From NCBI GenBank assembly GCA_947498625.1, contig CANMKR010000002.1, positions 496,001-560,000 on the forward strand: DNA of 64,000 bases, in the 5' to 3' direction. Below the pieces are notes generated by a model, which searched no databases, had not been told where the DNA came from, and saw only the letters and a list, made by a program, of their open reading frames with translations. Shown here in pieces: positions 46,389 to 55,726 of this stretch. The first letter of the stretch is position 1. Each line of letters begins with the position of its first letter. Made by a program: the position numbers and the translations under genes. Origin of the DNA: an uncultured Kangiella sp. (GTDB lineage: Bacteria; Pseudomonadota; Gammaproteobacteria; Enterobacterales; Kangiellaceae).

Positions 46389-46401
46389 ACTTATGACTCA
46401 T

Positions 46402-46875
46402 CTACAGCATGGCCAAAACGGCTTCTGCCGAGCTATTCTCTAAACCTTTATCATCAACAGCTATCTGTTTTATTTCGCCATTCTCAACAAGCATAGCAAA
46501 TCGCTTGGAACGCAAACCCATTCCCCAAGCTGTACCATCAACTTCTAAACCTAGAGCTTTAGCAAATTCGCCATTACCATCCGCTAACATAGTAATTTCT
46601 TCAGCATTAGCAGACTTACCCCAGGCATCCATCACAAAAACATCATTGACTGACATACAAACTATTTCATCAATTCCCTTCGCCTTTAGCTTATCAGCAT
46701 TAACCACGAAACCAGGTAAATGCGCAGCTGAACAAGTGGGAGTAAAAGCACCTGGTACCGAAAACAAGGCTACTTTTTTATTATTAAATAAGTCACGTGT
46801 GTCGATATCTAACGGCCCTTCTTGCCCCATGACTTTGAGTGTTACGTTAGGAATTTGCTCATTGATATTAATCAT
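46402..46875 (-). CDS. Peroxiredoxin, Prx5 type
   Basis: A 157-residue thiol peroxidase reducing hydrogen peroxide and organic hydroperoxides. The peroxidatic cysteine sits in PGAFTPTCSAAHLPGF (about residues 41-56). There is no fused glutaredoxin domain, unlike some gammaproteobacterial homologs, so an external thiol reductant is expected. Cytoplasmic. Divergent from the DoxX-family gene with 112 bases between. Confidence 0.92.
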   Translation of the reverse strand: MININEQIPNVTLKVMGQEGPLDIDTRDLFNNKKVALFSVPGAFTPTCSAAHLPGFVVNADKLKAKGIDEIVCMSVNDVFVMDAWGKSANAEEITMLADGNGEFAKALGLEVDGTAWGMGLRSKRFAMLVENGEIKQIAVDDKGLENSSAEAVLAML

Positions 46876-46987
46876 TTTTAAATCTCCAAAATATATACTA
46901 AGATAAATGATAATGTTTGCTGTAACATTAATCCATTAATACTATCTTTTAAGCAAGCTTTGTTATTAATTTGAAGGGGTTCATACA

Positions 46988-47431
46988 ATGTTAGATTCTA
47001 AAGTATCACGCTTTTTACCATGGATTTTGATTGCTATCGTTGCTTTTATTTTTTTGCAATCTCTGCCATATAAATTTTCAGGTCATGAAGAAACTAAAAT
47101 TATATTTATGACCATTGGTGAATGGATGAATGGTCTAGGACTGTCAAGCATAGGAGAGCTGTTTGGCCAATACGGCGGTTATCTTATAGGTTCTTTAGAA
47201 TTAATCGCGGTTGTTTTATTGGTGCTTCCTAAAACACGTTTTTATGGCGCTCTATTAGGATTAGGACTAATGAGCGGTGCAATATTTTTCCACTTATTTA
47301 CGCCCTTAGGTGTAGTTAGAACCATAGACGATGCAGGTAATACCGATGGCGGTGTATTATTTATTATGGCGTGTGTTGCTTGGGTATCTAGCGCTGTGCT
47401 TGCTTACTTGAATAGATCTAAAAAATCATAA
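46988..47431 (+). CDS. DoxX-family membrane protein
   Basis: 147 residues with four hydrophobic helices (about 10-27, 60-80, 86-105, 122-142). The helix GYLIGSLELIAVVLLVLPKT and the HLFTPLGV segment fit the DoxX superfamily. Function is not established for this clade. An AAGGGG ribosome site lies upstream. Next to a peroxiredoxin gene, which may hint at a redox-stress setting. Confidence 0.75.
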   Translation: MLDSKVSRFLPWILIAIVAFIFLQSLPYKFSGHEETKIIFMTIGEWMNGLGLSSIGELFGQYGGYLIGSLELIAVVLLVLPKTRFYGALLGLGLMSGAIFFHLFTPLGVVRTIDDAGNTDGGVLFIMACVAWVSSAVLAYLNRSKKS

Positions 47432-47460
47432 TCAAGACATAAGTTTTAGTAACGATTTAT

Positions 47461-47486
47461 AAAAAGGCGCTTTTTAGCGCCTTTTT
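47461..47486. terminator. Bidirectional terminator between the DoxX and lipocalin genes
   Basis: Stem AAAAAGGCGCT/AGCGCCTTTTT with a four-T loop between convergent genes. Confidence 0.88.
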
Positions 47487-48001
47487 TAATTATGACTAAT
47501 AAACTCTAATTTATCGGTAGGAAAGCCTTTTAATTTTGCTTTGTTTACTAAGTCATTAACGATTGATGCATCAATATTAGGGTCACGGGCTAAAATCCAT
47601 AAATATTCTCTTTTGGGACCAGCCACCAAAGCATATTGATAATTATCCTCATCTAATTCGATAACATTATAGCCGCCATAAAAAGGACCAAAGAAGCTTA
47701 CTTTTAATGCAGCCACATTTTCATCATCAGTGAAATAAGCCTTGCCTTCAGCCTCTTCCCACTCTTTCGATATAATATTAAATCCTTTGTTAAGGACTTT
47801 CACGCCACCATCAGATTTTAGAGAATAGTTCGCAGTCACCTTGTGCAAATCTTTTTCAAAGCGATTGGGTAACCTAGCAATTTCGTACCAAGTGCCTAAG
47901 TATTTATTTAATTCAAAGTTTTGTGCCACAGGTAAGTCGGTAGGAGCTACGCTGCACGCAGCAAGCGACAACAACAGTGGAATAAAAAGGAGTTTTTTCA
48001 T
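47486..48001 (-). CDS. Lipocalin-family lipoprotein, Blc-like
   Basis: About 171 residues from ATG at 48001 (an ATG at 48013 is the alternative). A lipoprotein signal ends in LSLAAC. The lipocalin motif YLGTWYEIARLPNRFEK is followed by the conserved YALVAGPKREYLWILAR strand. Blc-like lipocalins bind lysophospholipids or fatty acids at the outer membrane. A second, diverged lipocalin lies at 58874-59449. Confidence 0.9.
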   Translation of the reverse strand: MKKLLFIPLLLSLAACSVAPTDLPVAQNFELNKYLGTWYEIARLPNRFEKDLHKVTANYSLKSDGGVKVLNKGFNIISKEWEEAEGKAYFTDDENVAALKVSFFGPFYGGYNVIELDEDNYQYALVAGPKREYLWILARDPNIDASIVNDLVNKAKLKGFPTDKLEFISHN

Positions 48002-48093
48002 GGTAATAACCATTCACTAAATATTTATTCGACGGTTATAGCTGCAAGTCAGTGAAGATATTGTGATTTTCGATATTACCTCTAACTTACAAA

Positions 48094-48411
48094 TTAATTG
48101 TCTTTTGAGTAATCATGTTCAACTTTGGCAATGCGGACAGAAAAATCGGAGTACCATTTTTCTTTACCGTACTTTTGCGCAATTAAATGCTTAGAATTTG
48201 CTTTCCAGTTTTTAATAGACTCTAAATCTTTCCAATATGAAACGGTAATCCCAAGCTCTTCTCTAGCTGACTCGATTCCTAAGTAGCCTTTTTGTATCGC
48301 TGCCAACTTAAGCATTTGTTGTGCCATTTCAGCATAGCCACTAGTGTCATTGGAAACTAAAGAAGTGAAAACCACGCAGTAGTATGGCGGTTTAGGAGTA
48401 TTAGCAATCAT
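48094..48411 (-). CDS. Antibiotic-biosynthesis-monooxygenase-fold protein
   Basis: 105 residues with the dimeric alpha/beta barrel (ABM) fold: VVFTSLVS opening, GYLGIESAREELGITVSYW core, then KNWKANSKH. Homologs are small heme-, quinone- or aromatic-modifying enzymes, many uncharacterised. Five bases after the PspC-domain gene, so probably co-transcribed. Confidence 0.82.
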   Translation of the reverse strand: MIANTPKPPYYCVVFTSLVSNDTSGYAEMAQQMLKLAAIQKGYLGIESAREELGITVSYWKDLESIKNWKANSKHLIAQKYGKEKWYSDFSVRIAKVEHDYSKDN

Positions 48412-48416
48412 TATTT

Positions 48417-48602
48417 TTATCCCTCTTCAGGAATGACTAACCATAAAAGTACATACAGCCAAGCTCCAACGGTAGCTGTTAATAATGATGCTATAACATA
48501 AATTATCCGCATCATAGTTGGATCAATCTCAAAGCGCTTAGCTAAACCACCGCATACGCCACCAATCACTTTATTATTTTTAGAGCGTGTTAAACCTGCC
48601 AT
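48417..48602 (-). CDS. PspC-domain membrane protein
   Basis: 61 residues from ATG at 48602 (MAGLTRSKNN). The reading frame extends upstream to 48713, but the conserved PspC domain begins right at this ATG with NKVIGGVCGGLAKRFEIDPTMMRIIYV and one or two membrane helices, ending WLVIPEEG. A stand-alone PspC domain is common; it need not belong to a phage-shock operon, and no pspA or pspF is nearby. Confidence 0.8.
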   Translation of the reverse strand: MAGLTRSKNNKVIGGVCGGLAKRFEIDPTMMRIIYVIASLLTATVGAWLYVLLWLVIPEEG

Positions 48603-48753
48603 CAAAGTTACCATAATTAGTACCGATGCAATTACCTTAGCAAAAAAAATAAAATACAGGCAATGCCTAGCAATATTTGGTTGCAAAATAAGGCTAATTG
48701 AAATGGATAGCAAATAAGCTGATTAATAAATAGGCTTCTGGATTTTGTGCGTG

Positions 48754-48895
48754 TATAATCGCGGCTCGATAGCATCAGGTCGATTATAGTCTTACAAGGA
48801 CTAAAGCTTCATAAGAGTAGTGTTAGTGACCCAGTGCTGAATATTAAGAGAGCTAACGATCTCAGATCGGGCGCTTTCCACAGGTGAACTACAAT
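48754..48895 (+). promoter_or_regulatory. Promoter and long leader of deaD
   Basis: TATAAT at 48754-48759 would start transcription near 48766, giving a leader of about 130 bases. The leader holds a hairpin TAGTCTT/AGGACTA (48787-48803). Long structured leaders are known for cold-shock helicase mRNAs (csdA). No clear -35 is seen. Confidence 0.4.
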
Positions 48896-50662
48896 ATGAC
48901 TACTTCTGAGCAAGCATCGTTTGATGACTTAGGCCTTTCTGCACCTATTCTGAAAGCAGTAAAAGACGTTGGCTATGAGCTAGCCTCGCCAATCCAACAA
49001 GCCAGTATTCCTGTCCTGTTAACAGGCAAAGATATTATTGGCCAAGCCCAAACTGGTACTGGTAAGACGGCAGCCTTTGCCCTGCCACTGTTATCTAAAG
49101 TTGATGTTAAATCCAAGCACACTCAAATATTAGTATTAGCGCCCACTCGTGAATTGGCCATACAAGTGGCAGAAGCTTGTCAAAGTTACGCGAAGCATTT
49201 ACCTGGCTTTAATGTATTGCCCATTTATGGCGGTCAAAGTTATGACATCCAATTGCGTCAACTAAAGCGTGGCGCACAAGTGGTCGTCGGTACCCCTGGT
49301 CGCGTTATGGACCATATCCGTCGTAAAACACTAAAGTTAGATAACCTCACGACCTTAGTTTTAGATGAAGCCGATGAAATGCTTCGTATGGGCTTTATCG
49401 ATGACGTTGAGTGGGTATTAGAACATACGCCACAAGATCGTCAGATCGCTCTTTTCTCAGCGACTATGCCAAAAGAAATCAAGAAAGTAGCAGAAAAGCA
49501 TTTAGATAATCCTGAACACATTAAAATTCAGTCGAAGACTTCGACCGCTACCACGATTCATCAGCGCTACTGGCCTGTTAGTGGTTTGCATAAACTGGAT
49601 GCATTGACGCGAATTTTAGAAAGCGAAACCTATGATGGCGTCATTATTTTCGTTAGAACCAAAATGGCGACTATTGAAATTGCTGACAAGTTAAACGCTC
49701 GTGGCTTTAACGCCGAAGCACTTAATGGCGATATTCAGCAATCAGCTCGTGAGCGTATCGTTGGCAAATTAAAAAGTGGCAAAATTGATATTCTTTTAGC
49801 CACTGACGTCGCCGCCCGAGGTTTAGACGTAGAGCGAATTAGTCACGTGATTAATTATGATATTCCTTACGATACTGAGTCCTATGTTCACCGTATCGGC
49901 AGAACCGGCCGTGCTGGTCGTACTGGTAATGCGATTTTATTCGTAGCCCATCGCGAACGTCGCATGCTACAAGCAATTGAAAAAGCGACCAAGCAGCCGA
50001 TTGAAAAGATGGAAATGCCAACCATCAATTATATTAACGAGCAACGTGTTAATCGCTTTAAAAATCAAATCAGTGATACCATTGCCAATGGCGACTTAGA
50101 GTTTTACTTACAATTAATCAAGAGTTTCCAAGAACAAAACGAACATGATCCGCAACTATTAGCGGCGGCATTAGCAAAAATGGTTCAAGGCGAAGAAGAG
50201 CTTTTATTAAAAGAAAATCTTAAAAAGAAAACTAAGAGCAAAGAGTGGGATAAAGACCTAGACGATAGACCTCGTCGCAAAGCTAAAGACAAAGTCTTTT
50301 CGCCAAAAGCTCAGCCACTTAAAGAACATCCTGATATTAAGATGGAGCGTTACCGCCTTGATGCTGGTAATAAACACAATGTTAAAGTCGGTAATATTGT
50401 TGGCGCCATTGCCAACGAAGCCGATATCGAAAGCCAATACATTGGTCAGATCGAATTATACGAAGAGTTCTCAACTGTTGACTTACCAGCAGATATGCCC
50501 GACGAGATTTTAAATATTCTCAAAAGTGCTCGTGTAGCCGGCAGAGCCATGAGCATGTCGAGAATTGGTGATATGGATACAGAATCTAAAGCTTCGGCAG
50601 GAAAGCCCAGCAGGCATAAAGGGAAACGTTCAAACACTCATAAGCGTAAAGCTAAAAAGTAA
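48896..50662 (+). CDS. deaD: DEAD-box ATP-dependent RNA helicase DeaD/CsdA
   Basis: About 588 residues. Unwinds RNA in ribosome assembly and mRNA decay, usually cold-induced. Motifs in order: Q motif, AQTGTGKT, PTRELA, GTPGR, DEAD, SAT, ATDVAARGLDVERIS, HRIGRTGRAGR. A C-terminal DbpA-type RNA-binding domain (GNIVGAIANEADIESQYIG) and a lysine-rich tail follow, the DeaD layout. ATG at 48896 has AGGTGA nine bases upstream and is preferred over GTG at 48884. Confidence 0.95.
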   Translation: MTTSEQASFDDLGLSAPILKAVKDVGYELASPIQQASIPVLLTGKDIIGQAQTGTGKTAAFALPLLSKVDVKSKHTQILVLAPTRELAIQVAEACQSYAKHLPGFNVLPIYGGQSYDIQLRQLKRGAQVVVGTPGRVMDHIRRKTLKLDNLTTLVLDEADEMLRMGFIDDVEWVLEHTPQDRQIALFSATMPKEIKKVAEKHLDNPEHIKIQSKTSTATTIHQRYWPVSGLHKLDALTRILESETYDGVIIFVRTKMATIEIADKLNARGFNAEALNGDIQQSARERIVGKLKSGKIDILLATDVAARGLDVERISHVINYDIPYDTESYVHRIGRTGRAGRTGNAILFVAHRERRMLQAIEKATKQPIEKMEMPTINYINEQRVNRFKNQISDTIANGDLEFYLQLIKSFQEQNEHDPQLLAAALAKMVQGEEELLLKENLKKKTKSKEWDKDLDDRPRRKAKDKVFSPKAQPLKEHPDIKMERYRLDAGNKHNVKVGNIVGAIANEADIESQYIGQIELYEEFSTVDLPADMPDEILNILKSARVAGRAMSMSRIGDMDTESKASAGKPSRHKGKRSNTHKRKAKK

Positions 50663-50666
50663 ACAT

Positions 50667-50694
50667 AAAAAAGCCTGCAATTGCAGGCTTTTTT
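50667..50694. terminator. Terminator after deaD
   Basis: A fully palindromic 28-base element, AAAAAAGCCTGCAA with its complement, right after the deaD stop; T-runs on both strands. Confidence 0.9.
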
Positions 50695-50753
50695 GTAACT
50701 TATTAGGGAAGTAACTCTGACTCTCTTATTTATTACGCTTGCATTTTTTAAAA

Positions 50754-51233
50754 TCAAAATGATAAGACATCGAATCCATTAAACATGGATTTAATTAATT
50801 CATAACCCGTTAAAATGGAGCCAAATAAGAGTGTGACTCTACAAATAATTGAAAGCATAAACTCGTAGCCTGTTGACAGTGAAAACCTATCCAGGAGTAC
50901 ATCAAAGTCAAATGTTCCCCATACAAGATATAATAAAGAAAAACCAATAGCTAAAAGCATAAGACCTAAACCAAAATTACTAAACCCGTCATTTTGAGCC
51001 CAATAAAAAGAAAGCCATACTAAAAAAATAGTAACGGTGGCTACGTTTACTCTAAAAAAAACTAACTCTTTAGTATACAAAACTAACATTATAGAAAGGA
51101 TAAAGTTGTATATCCCAATAATAATAATAGCTTTCCATAAATGATCTTCACCTATTAAATTTATAACAGCAAAACTGATTATTGCTGCAATATAAATTGA
51201 ATGCGTGAAAAGCAAACTTTTATATCTAGTCAT
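50754..51233 (-). CDS. Membrane protein of unknown function
   Basis: 159 residues, almost entirely hydrophobic with about five membrane helices (about 8-26, 30-52, 57-76, 83-101, 124-145). No recognised motif. It lacks a strong neighbour relationship: 52 bases downstream of trhO on the same strand, followed by the deaD terminator. AT-richer than its neighbours, which may point to relaxed selection or recent arrival. Confidence 0.65.
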   Translation of the reverse strand: MTRYKSLLFTHSIYIAAIISFAVINLIGEDHLWKAIIIIGIYNFILSIMLVLYTKELVFFRVNVATVTIFLVWLSFYWAQNDGFSNFGLGLMLLAIGFSLLYLVWGTFDFDVLLDRFSLSTGYEFMLSIICRVTLLFGSILTGYELIKSMFNGFDVLSF

Positions 51234-51285
51234 TACTTATACATTATTTAATAATAGTGGTATTTTGTAGTTAAATTGATCAAAG

Positions 51286-52335
51286 TTACTTTCCAACACG
51301 TTGTTGCTCTTTAGTTTCTTGCTTCTTTTGCTTTCTCGATGCGATAGCCGTTTTAACTTCTGATCCTAGGTGCTCTTCGCCGCGTTGTTTGGCCAGTTGC
51401 ATTTGGCGTTCGCGCTCAGAGTAGCGTTGGCGCTGTTCTGGAGTCTGTTTGTCGTAGCAGTGGTGGCAACTAACCCCTTTAGCATATTTCTCGTGCTGTT
51501 TGTGTTCTTCGAGAATTGGCATACGACAAGCATGACACTGATCATATTGGCCTTTTTCTAAATCATGATTAACCGCAACTCGATTATCAAAAACAAAACA
51601 CTCGCCTTCCCACAAGGACTCTTCTTTTGGTACTTCCTCTAAATATTTTAAGATGCCGCCTTCTAGGTGATAAACCTCTTCAAAGCCCTGCTCTTTTAGG
51701 TAAGCCGTCGATTTCTCACAGCGTATACCGCCGGTGCAAAACATAGCGACTTTTTTATGTTGTGCTTTGTCTAAGTTCTTTTCTACATACTCTGGAAATT
51801 CACGAAAGGTTTCAGTTTCAGGATCGAGCGCATTCTTAAAAGTTCCAATCGCTACCTCATAGTCGTTACGAGTATCAACCAGAACCACATCTGGATCGGA
51901 TATCAAAGCATTCCAATCTTTCGGTTTAACGTAGGTGCCAACCACTTCTTTAGGATCGATTCCTTCAACTCCCATAGTAACGATTTCTTTCTTAAGTTTT
52001 ACCTTAGTCCGGTAAAACGGCATACTTTCGTCATAAGATTCTTTATGCACTAAATCGGCTAAACGCTTATCTTGCTTTAGCCAATTTAAAACCGTGTCGA
52101 TAGCTTCGCGGCTACCGGCAACAGTACCATTAATACCTTCTTGCGCGAGCAATAAGGTACCTTTAACCTCATTCTCAAGCATTACATCCAATAACGGCTG
52201 GCGAATAGCTTCAAAGTTCTCTAGGGTAACAAACTTATATAAAGCAGAGACAACCACTTGATTTGATTGGGTATTGTTGGATTTTTGATTAGGTACAACA
52301 GAGTGATCTGCGCTAACAGATTTAGAAATAGTCAT
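51286..52335 (-). CDS. trhO: tRNA 5-hydroxyuridine34 synthase TrhO (YceA rhodanese)
   Basis: Oxygen-dependent hydroxylation of wobble uridine 34, first step to cmo5U/mo5U. 349 residues: an N-terminal acylphosphatase-like domain (about 30-120, [13 protein letters not shown]), a rhodanese domain (about 140-240) with catalytic Cys200 in [15 protein letters not shown], and a C-terminal zinc-binding part with CHACRMP and CHHCYDK. A basic Lys/Gln tail ends the protein. Confidence 0.95.
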   Translation of the reverse strand: MTISKSVSADHSVVPNQKSNNTQSNQVVVSALYKFVTLENFEAIRQPLLDVMLENEVKGTLLLAQEGINGTVAGSREAIDTVLNWLKQDKRLADLVHKESYDESMPFYRTKVKLKKEIVTMGVEGIDPKEVVGTYVKPKDWNALISDPDVVLVDTRNDYEVAIGTFKNALDPETETFREFPEYVEKNLDKAQHKKVAMFCTGGIRCEKSTAYLKEQGFEEVYHLEGGILKYLEEVPKEESLWEGECFVFDNRVAVNHDLEKGQYDQCHACRMPILEEHKQHEKYAKGVSCHHCYDKQTPEQRQRYSERERQMQLAKQRGEEHLGSEVKTAIASRKQKKQETKEQQRVGK

Positions 52336-52486
52336 TAACTTCCTCGCCTACTGGAACGTAAAACCAGTGCTTATTCGATTAAAATTCGAGCGAATTGTAG
52401 GAAATTAACTATTAGGAGTCAATCTTGAGCACATTTATTTAAACACTCAAGATGACTCTTCATCGGTTTAAAGCGAAAGCTAAGTT

Positions 52487-53005
52487 TTACTCAGCAGAGT
52501 CGTCTAATAAACCTAGTTGTTCTTTAGCGAAATATTCTAATGCTGGGTGATCTGGGTTAGAGAAGTTACCAAGACCTAAAACCTCACCTTTTGTACTTAT
52601 AAAAGCTAAGGTTGGAGTTCCACGAATGCCATATTCTTGCCCGATCTCATCCGCATCCAGCGCCACCTCAAATTGATAACCTCTTTCTTTCATATAGGCC
52701 GCAGGATTTCCGTCCTCGCGTACATTCATCGCAATGACTGTAAAACCTTGGTCTTTATATTTTTCATACACTCTATTGACGCCTGGAAATAATTTTTTGC
52801 AATAAGGGCACCAGGTAGCCCAAAAAACTAGCAATACTGGCTTGCCCTTATAGTCGTTGATTGAAATATCCTCTCCGTTAAGATTTTTTAGAGTCCATTC
52901 AATTCCAGGATATTTATCTGTCGCTTCAACTGCTTTTTTAGCAGTCTCTGCAGCGCTAGCAGTTGCAGTGAAAATCAATAGGATCAGAGCTAGTAAATAT
53001 TTCAT
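52487..53005 (-). CDS. TlpA-like exported thioredoxin-fold protein
   Basis: 172 residues. A signal peptide (1-19, cut after ASA) leads to a TlpA/ResA-type thioredoxin fold with active site WATWCPYCKK (CPYC) near residues 64-73 and cis-proline loop GIRGTPTLAFI. The extra helix segment MNVREDGNPAAYMKERG matches the TlpA insertion. Likely a periplasmic thiol-disulfide oxidoreductase; the partner is unknown and no cytochrome c maturation genes are nearby. Confidence 0.88.
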   Translation of the reverse strand: MKYLLALILLIFTATASAAETAKKAVEATDKYPGIEWTLKNLNGEDISINDYKGKPVLLVFWATWCPYCKKLFPGVNRVYEKYKDQGFTVIAMNVREDGNPAAYMKERGYQFEVALDADEIGQEYGIRGTPTLAFISTKGEVLGLGNFSNPDHPALEYFAKEQLGLLDDSAE

Positions 53006-53116
53006 AGTTATTGGACATATCAGTTTAAATGAATATGCCTTTTAGTCTCTTTACTAAGCTGTTTGTTACAAGGTTAGAAATAGATTTTGCTAAGATGAAA
53101 ATAAACAGAAACTGGC

Positions 53117-53821
53117 TTAGCAATACCAAAGCTTGTGGCCATTATATTTAAGCCATTTCTCAGCTTCTTGATAGTTCTCATCATAATGTAATACTAGTTG
53201 CCAAAATGCTCTTGAGTGATTTTGATGCACTAGATGGCAAAGCTCATGCACTATTAAGTAGTTCATCACAAATTCCGGTGCCAATAAAATTAATGGATTA
53301 AACTGTAAAACACCTGTCGCAGTACAATGCCCCCACTTAGTCTTAGTTTTACGAAACTTAATCGCTGAGACCTTATTCCAAAGTTGCATCTCTTTAGCAA
53401 ACAGCTCAACTAATTCAGGTATTTCTATATTGGCTTGTTTAATAAGCCATCGGTCCATAACTTTAAGGGTATTTTCTTGGCTTTGATCGGACAGCTTTAA
53501 CAATAGATTAGAGCCAGTCAACTTAGAACCATTGCGCTTAGCACTTTGCAATTCGAGAGTTATTTCATAACCCATAAAAGGAATTATTGCTCCATCTTGA
53601 AGTTGTATAACCTCAGCCTGCTTCTCCTCGTGCTCAATCAGTTTATTTAATATCCATTGCCGTTTTTCGGCTACAAACTCATTGATAAAAGTCATTGGCG
53701 TTCTATGAGGCGCACGTATTTCTACTGAATTATTGTCAATATGGATCGCGACTGTTTTACGCTTAGTTCGGGTAATAAAAAAGTTGATATCTGACGACTC
53801 AGAAAATGGTACTTTACTCAT
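53117..53821 (-). CDS. YgjP/WLM-like M48-clan metallopeptidase
   Basis: 234 residues of the DUF45/YgjP family. The zinc site HELCHLVHQNHSRAFW is near residues 188-203, preceded by KTKWGHC. Homologs are associated with restriction genes or UTP-related functions in other genomes; here no restriction system is present. Cytoplasmic, ATG at 53821, eight bases after the GIY-YIG gene stop upstream. Confidence 0.85.
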   Translation of the reverse strand: MSKVPFSESSDINFFITRTKRKTVAIHIDNNSVEIRAPHRTPMTFINEFVAEKRQWILNKLIEHEEKQAEVIQLQDGAIIPFMGYEITLELQSAKRNGSKLTGSNLLLKLSDQSQENTLKVMDRWLIKQANIEIPELVELFAKEMQLWNKVSAIKFRKTKTKWGHCTATGVLQFNPLILLAPEFVMNYLIVHELCHLVHQNHSRAFWQLVLHYDENYQEAEKWLKYNGHKLWYC

Positions 53822-53829
53822 GAAATTAA

Positions 53830-54114
53830 TTAAGTGATTTCGTTAATAACCAAATGACCACAAGCTAATAATTTTTTTTGCTCAGCGGTTAATTTTTTGA
53901 CTTTCATCTCGGCTTTTAAGGCCAAAGATTTATCGGCAAAGGCATGATGATAAATCATAGTTAAAGGCTGTTTGCCCCTGAGGTACTTAGCGCATTTTGG
54001 CCCATTAGATTGATGCTCTTCAAAACGCCTCTCTAAATCCAAAGTGATGCCAGTATAAAGCTGCCCTTCACGACAACGTAATATGTAGAGATGCCAACCT
54101 TTGTCATCAGTCAT
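53830..54114 (-). CDS. Small GIY-YIG nuclease-domain protein
   Basis: 94 residues, a single GIY-YIG domain of the YhbQ type: WHLYILRCREGQLYTGITLDLERR, with the arginine of the catalytic helix and a later KAEMKVKKLT. Probably a structure-specific endonuclease acting on damaged or branched DNA. Its ATG overlaps the NlpC/P60 gene stop (ATGA, 54111-54114), so it is translationally coupled. Confidence 0.9.
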   Translation of the reverse strand: MTDDKGWHLYILRCREGQLYTGITLDLERRFEEHQSNGPKCAKYLRGKQPLTMIYHHAFADKSLALKAEMKVKKLTAEQKKLLACGHLVINEIT

Positions 54115-54620
54115 CGGTACAGCCGCCCTGCTTTTACTAAACGTGGTTTAAAATAAGGGTTATCCATAGAAGCTATTTTAACTTCTTTGCCGCTAGAAGG
54201 CGCGTGAATAAATTTTCTATCGCCAATATAAATCGTCACATGAGTTGGTGTTGAGCTGGTTTTATAAAACAATAAATCTCCTGGACGTAAATCTTTTAAA
54301 CTCACGGTTTTAGACTGCTCATACTGGGCTTTAGAAACTCTTGGAATTCCCTTTGATACTTGGGTATGAGTAAACAAAACTAAACCGCTGCAATCAAACC
54401 CCTCTAATGGATTAGAGCCTCCGTAGCGATAAGGCTGTCCAAGCATCCTTTTCGCCATTGAGACAATAGCATTGGCTTTTCTAGCATCGTATTCAATATA
54501 GCGGGAGGACACAGAATACTGAGAACTCTGTGAACTAGCTTGTCTTGAGTCGGAACCACAAGCCGCAAGCAACAAAGCGATGCTTAATAAAATTATAGTT
54601 TTATAACTAGGTTTGTGCAT
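54111..54620 (-). CDS. NlpC/P60 peptidoglycan endopeptidase lipoprotein
   Basis: 169 residues. The lipoprotein signal ends LLLAACGS. The NlpC/P60 domain (about 48-169) has the catalytic cysteine in GFDCSGLVLF and histidines in PTHVTIYIGD and KFIHAPSSG. Predicted to cut D-Glu-mDAP cross-bridges of the wall, like MepS/Spr, from an outer-membrane anchor. It has no SH3 domain, so it resembles the MepS size class. Confidence 0.9.
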   Translation of the reverse strand: MHKPSYKTIILLSIALLLAACGSDSRQASSQSSQYSVSSRYIEYDARKANAIVSMAKRMLGQPYRYGGSNPLEGFDCSGLVLFTHTQVSKGIPRVSKAQYEQSKTVSLKDLRPGDLLFYKTSSTPTHVTIYIGDRKFIHAPSSGKEVKIASMDNPYFKPRLVKAGRLYR

Positions 54621-54682
54621 AGCTAAAGACTAACACGAGAAAACTGAATTTACACTAAACAGAAACGCAGAATACCAAGCGA

Positions 54683-55726
54683 TTAAAATAATTTTAAAGG
54701 ATTCTCTGCTATCTCTTGTAACTCAGAAAATTGTGCTCTTAAGTCTAAGATGTGTTGTTCCCAGTAGTTTACCGAGGCAAATTGGGGGAATGCTTGAGGG
54801 AAAGCAGGATCAGACCAACGCTCGGCGATCCATGCAGTATGTTGGATCATTCGTAAAGCCCTTAATGGTTCAATCAAAGCTATTTGCGAATAGTCAAAAT
54901 CACAAAATTCTTGATAGCCTTCGACGACTTCTGAAAGCTGCTTGATGCGGTTAGTTCTATCGCCGGATAACAGCATCCAAAGATCTTGAATTGCTGGCGC
55001 CATCCTCGCATCGTCAAAATCAATAAAATGCGGATTATCATCTCGCCACAAAATATTGCCCGGATGACAGTCGCCTTGAGTCCTTATAAACTCAATCTTT
55101 TCTAAATGATTCCATTGCTGTTCAACGATTTTTAAAACATCCTTGACTAGACTTGAATAGGCGGTTTTCAGTTCAAAAGGAATCGCTTTTTCACTTACAA
55201 ACTCAGCTTTGTCAAAACCAAAAGTTTGTGTATTCAGTTCAGGTCTATAAACAAAAGGCTTAACTTTACCGACAGCATGAATTCTTCCTAGAAACCTACC
55301 AAGGGTAAATAAATTATCAAGGTTATCTAATTCAGGGGCATGACCGCCCTTTCGCTCAAATACTGACAAGCAGAAATCACCTGCTTCAAAAAGCGATTGT
55401 CCGTCAATTGATATCGGCGGCACTACCGGTAACTCAGCCTTAGTCAGTTCGAAGCAAAAGTTATGTTCCTCTGCAATTTGCTCAGGAGACCAGCGCTCTG
55501 GACGATAAAATTTAGCAATAATAGGCTGCTGGTCTTCAAGGCCTATCTGGTAGACCCTATTTTCATAACTATTAAGGGTTAAGATTCTGCCATCGGTCAG
55601 ATACCCCAAAGCATCAATACTGTCGAGGATAAAATCAGGAGTAAGTTGTTCAAAAGGATGCGATGAGCCATCATCATTTGATAAAAGCTCATCACTTGGG
55701 TAGTAACGATTACCCGAGTTCGTCAT
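54683..55726 (-). CDS. srkA: Stress response serine/threonine protein kinase SrkA (YihE)
   Basis: About 347 residues of the aminoglycoside-phosphotransferase-like kinase fold. Features: ENRVYQIG, catalytic loop TQGDCHPGNILW and metal-binding FIDFDDARMAPA. SrkA is implicated in Cpx-related stress survival and antagonism of MazEF-type death in E. coli. The frame extends to ATG 55762, giving a 53-base overlap with the SulP gene; ATG at 55726 reduces it to 17 and is preferred. Alignment cannot decide because the family N terminus varies. Confidence 0.9.
   Translation of the reverse strand: MTNSGNRYYPSDELLSNDDGSSHPFEQLTPDFILDSIDALGYLTDGRILTLNSYENRVYQIGLEDQQPIIAKFYRPERWSPEQIAEEHNFCFELTKAELPVVPPISIDGQSLFEAGDFCLSVFERKGGHAPELDNLDNLFTLGRFLGRIHAVGKVKPFVYRPELNTQTFGFDKAEFVSEKAIPFELKTAYSSLVKDVLKIVEQQWNHLEKIEFIRTQGDCHPGNILWRDDNPHFIDFDDARMAPAIQDLWMLLSGDRTNRIKQLSEVVEGYQEFCDFDYSQIALIEPLRALRMIQHTAWIAERWSDPAFPQAFPQFASVNYWEQHILDLRAQFSELQEIAENPLKLF

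Noticed and set aside
46409-46906. 165-residue plus-strand frame opposite the peroxiredoxin gene
   Set aside because: Exact antisense shadow of a conserved gene, with no ribosome site and low-complexity translation.
48602-48713. N-terminal extension of the PspC protein
   Set aside because: The extension is hydrophobic and unlike PspC; the domain begins at the ATG at 48602.
53117-53821. YgjP-like protease as part of a restriction system
   Set aside because: Such linkage exists in other genomes, but no HsdR, HsdM or methylase gene is in this window.
53830-54114. GIY-YIG protein as a homing endonuclease or mobile element
   Set aside because: It is a stand-alone YhbQ-size domain, translationally coupled to a cell-wall gene, with no intron, intein or insertion signs.
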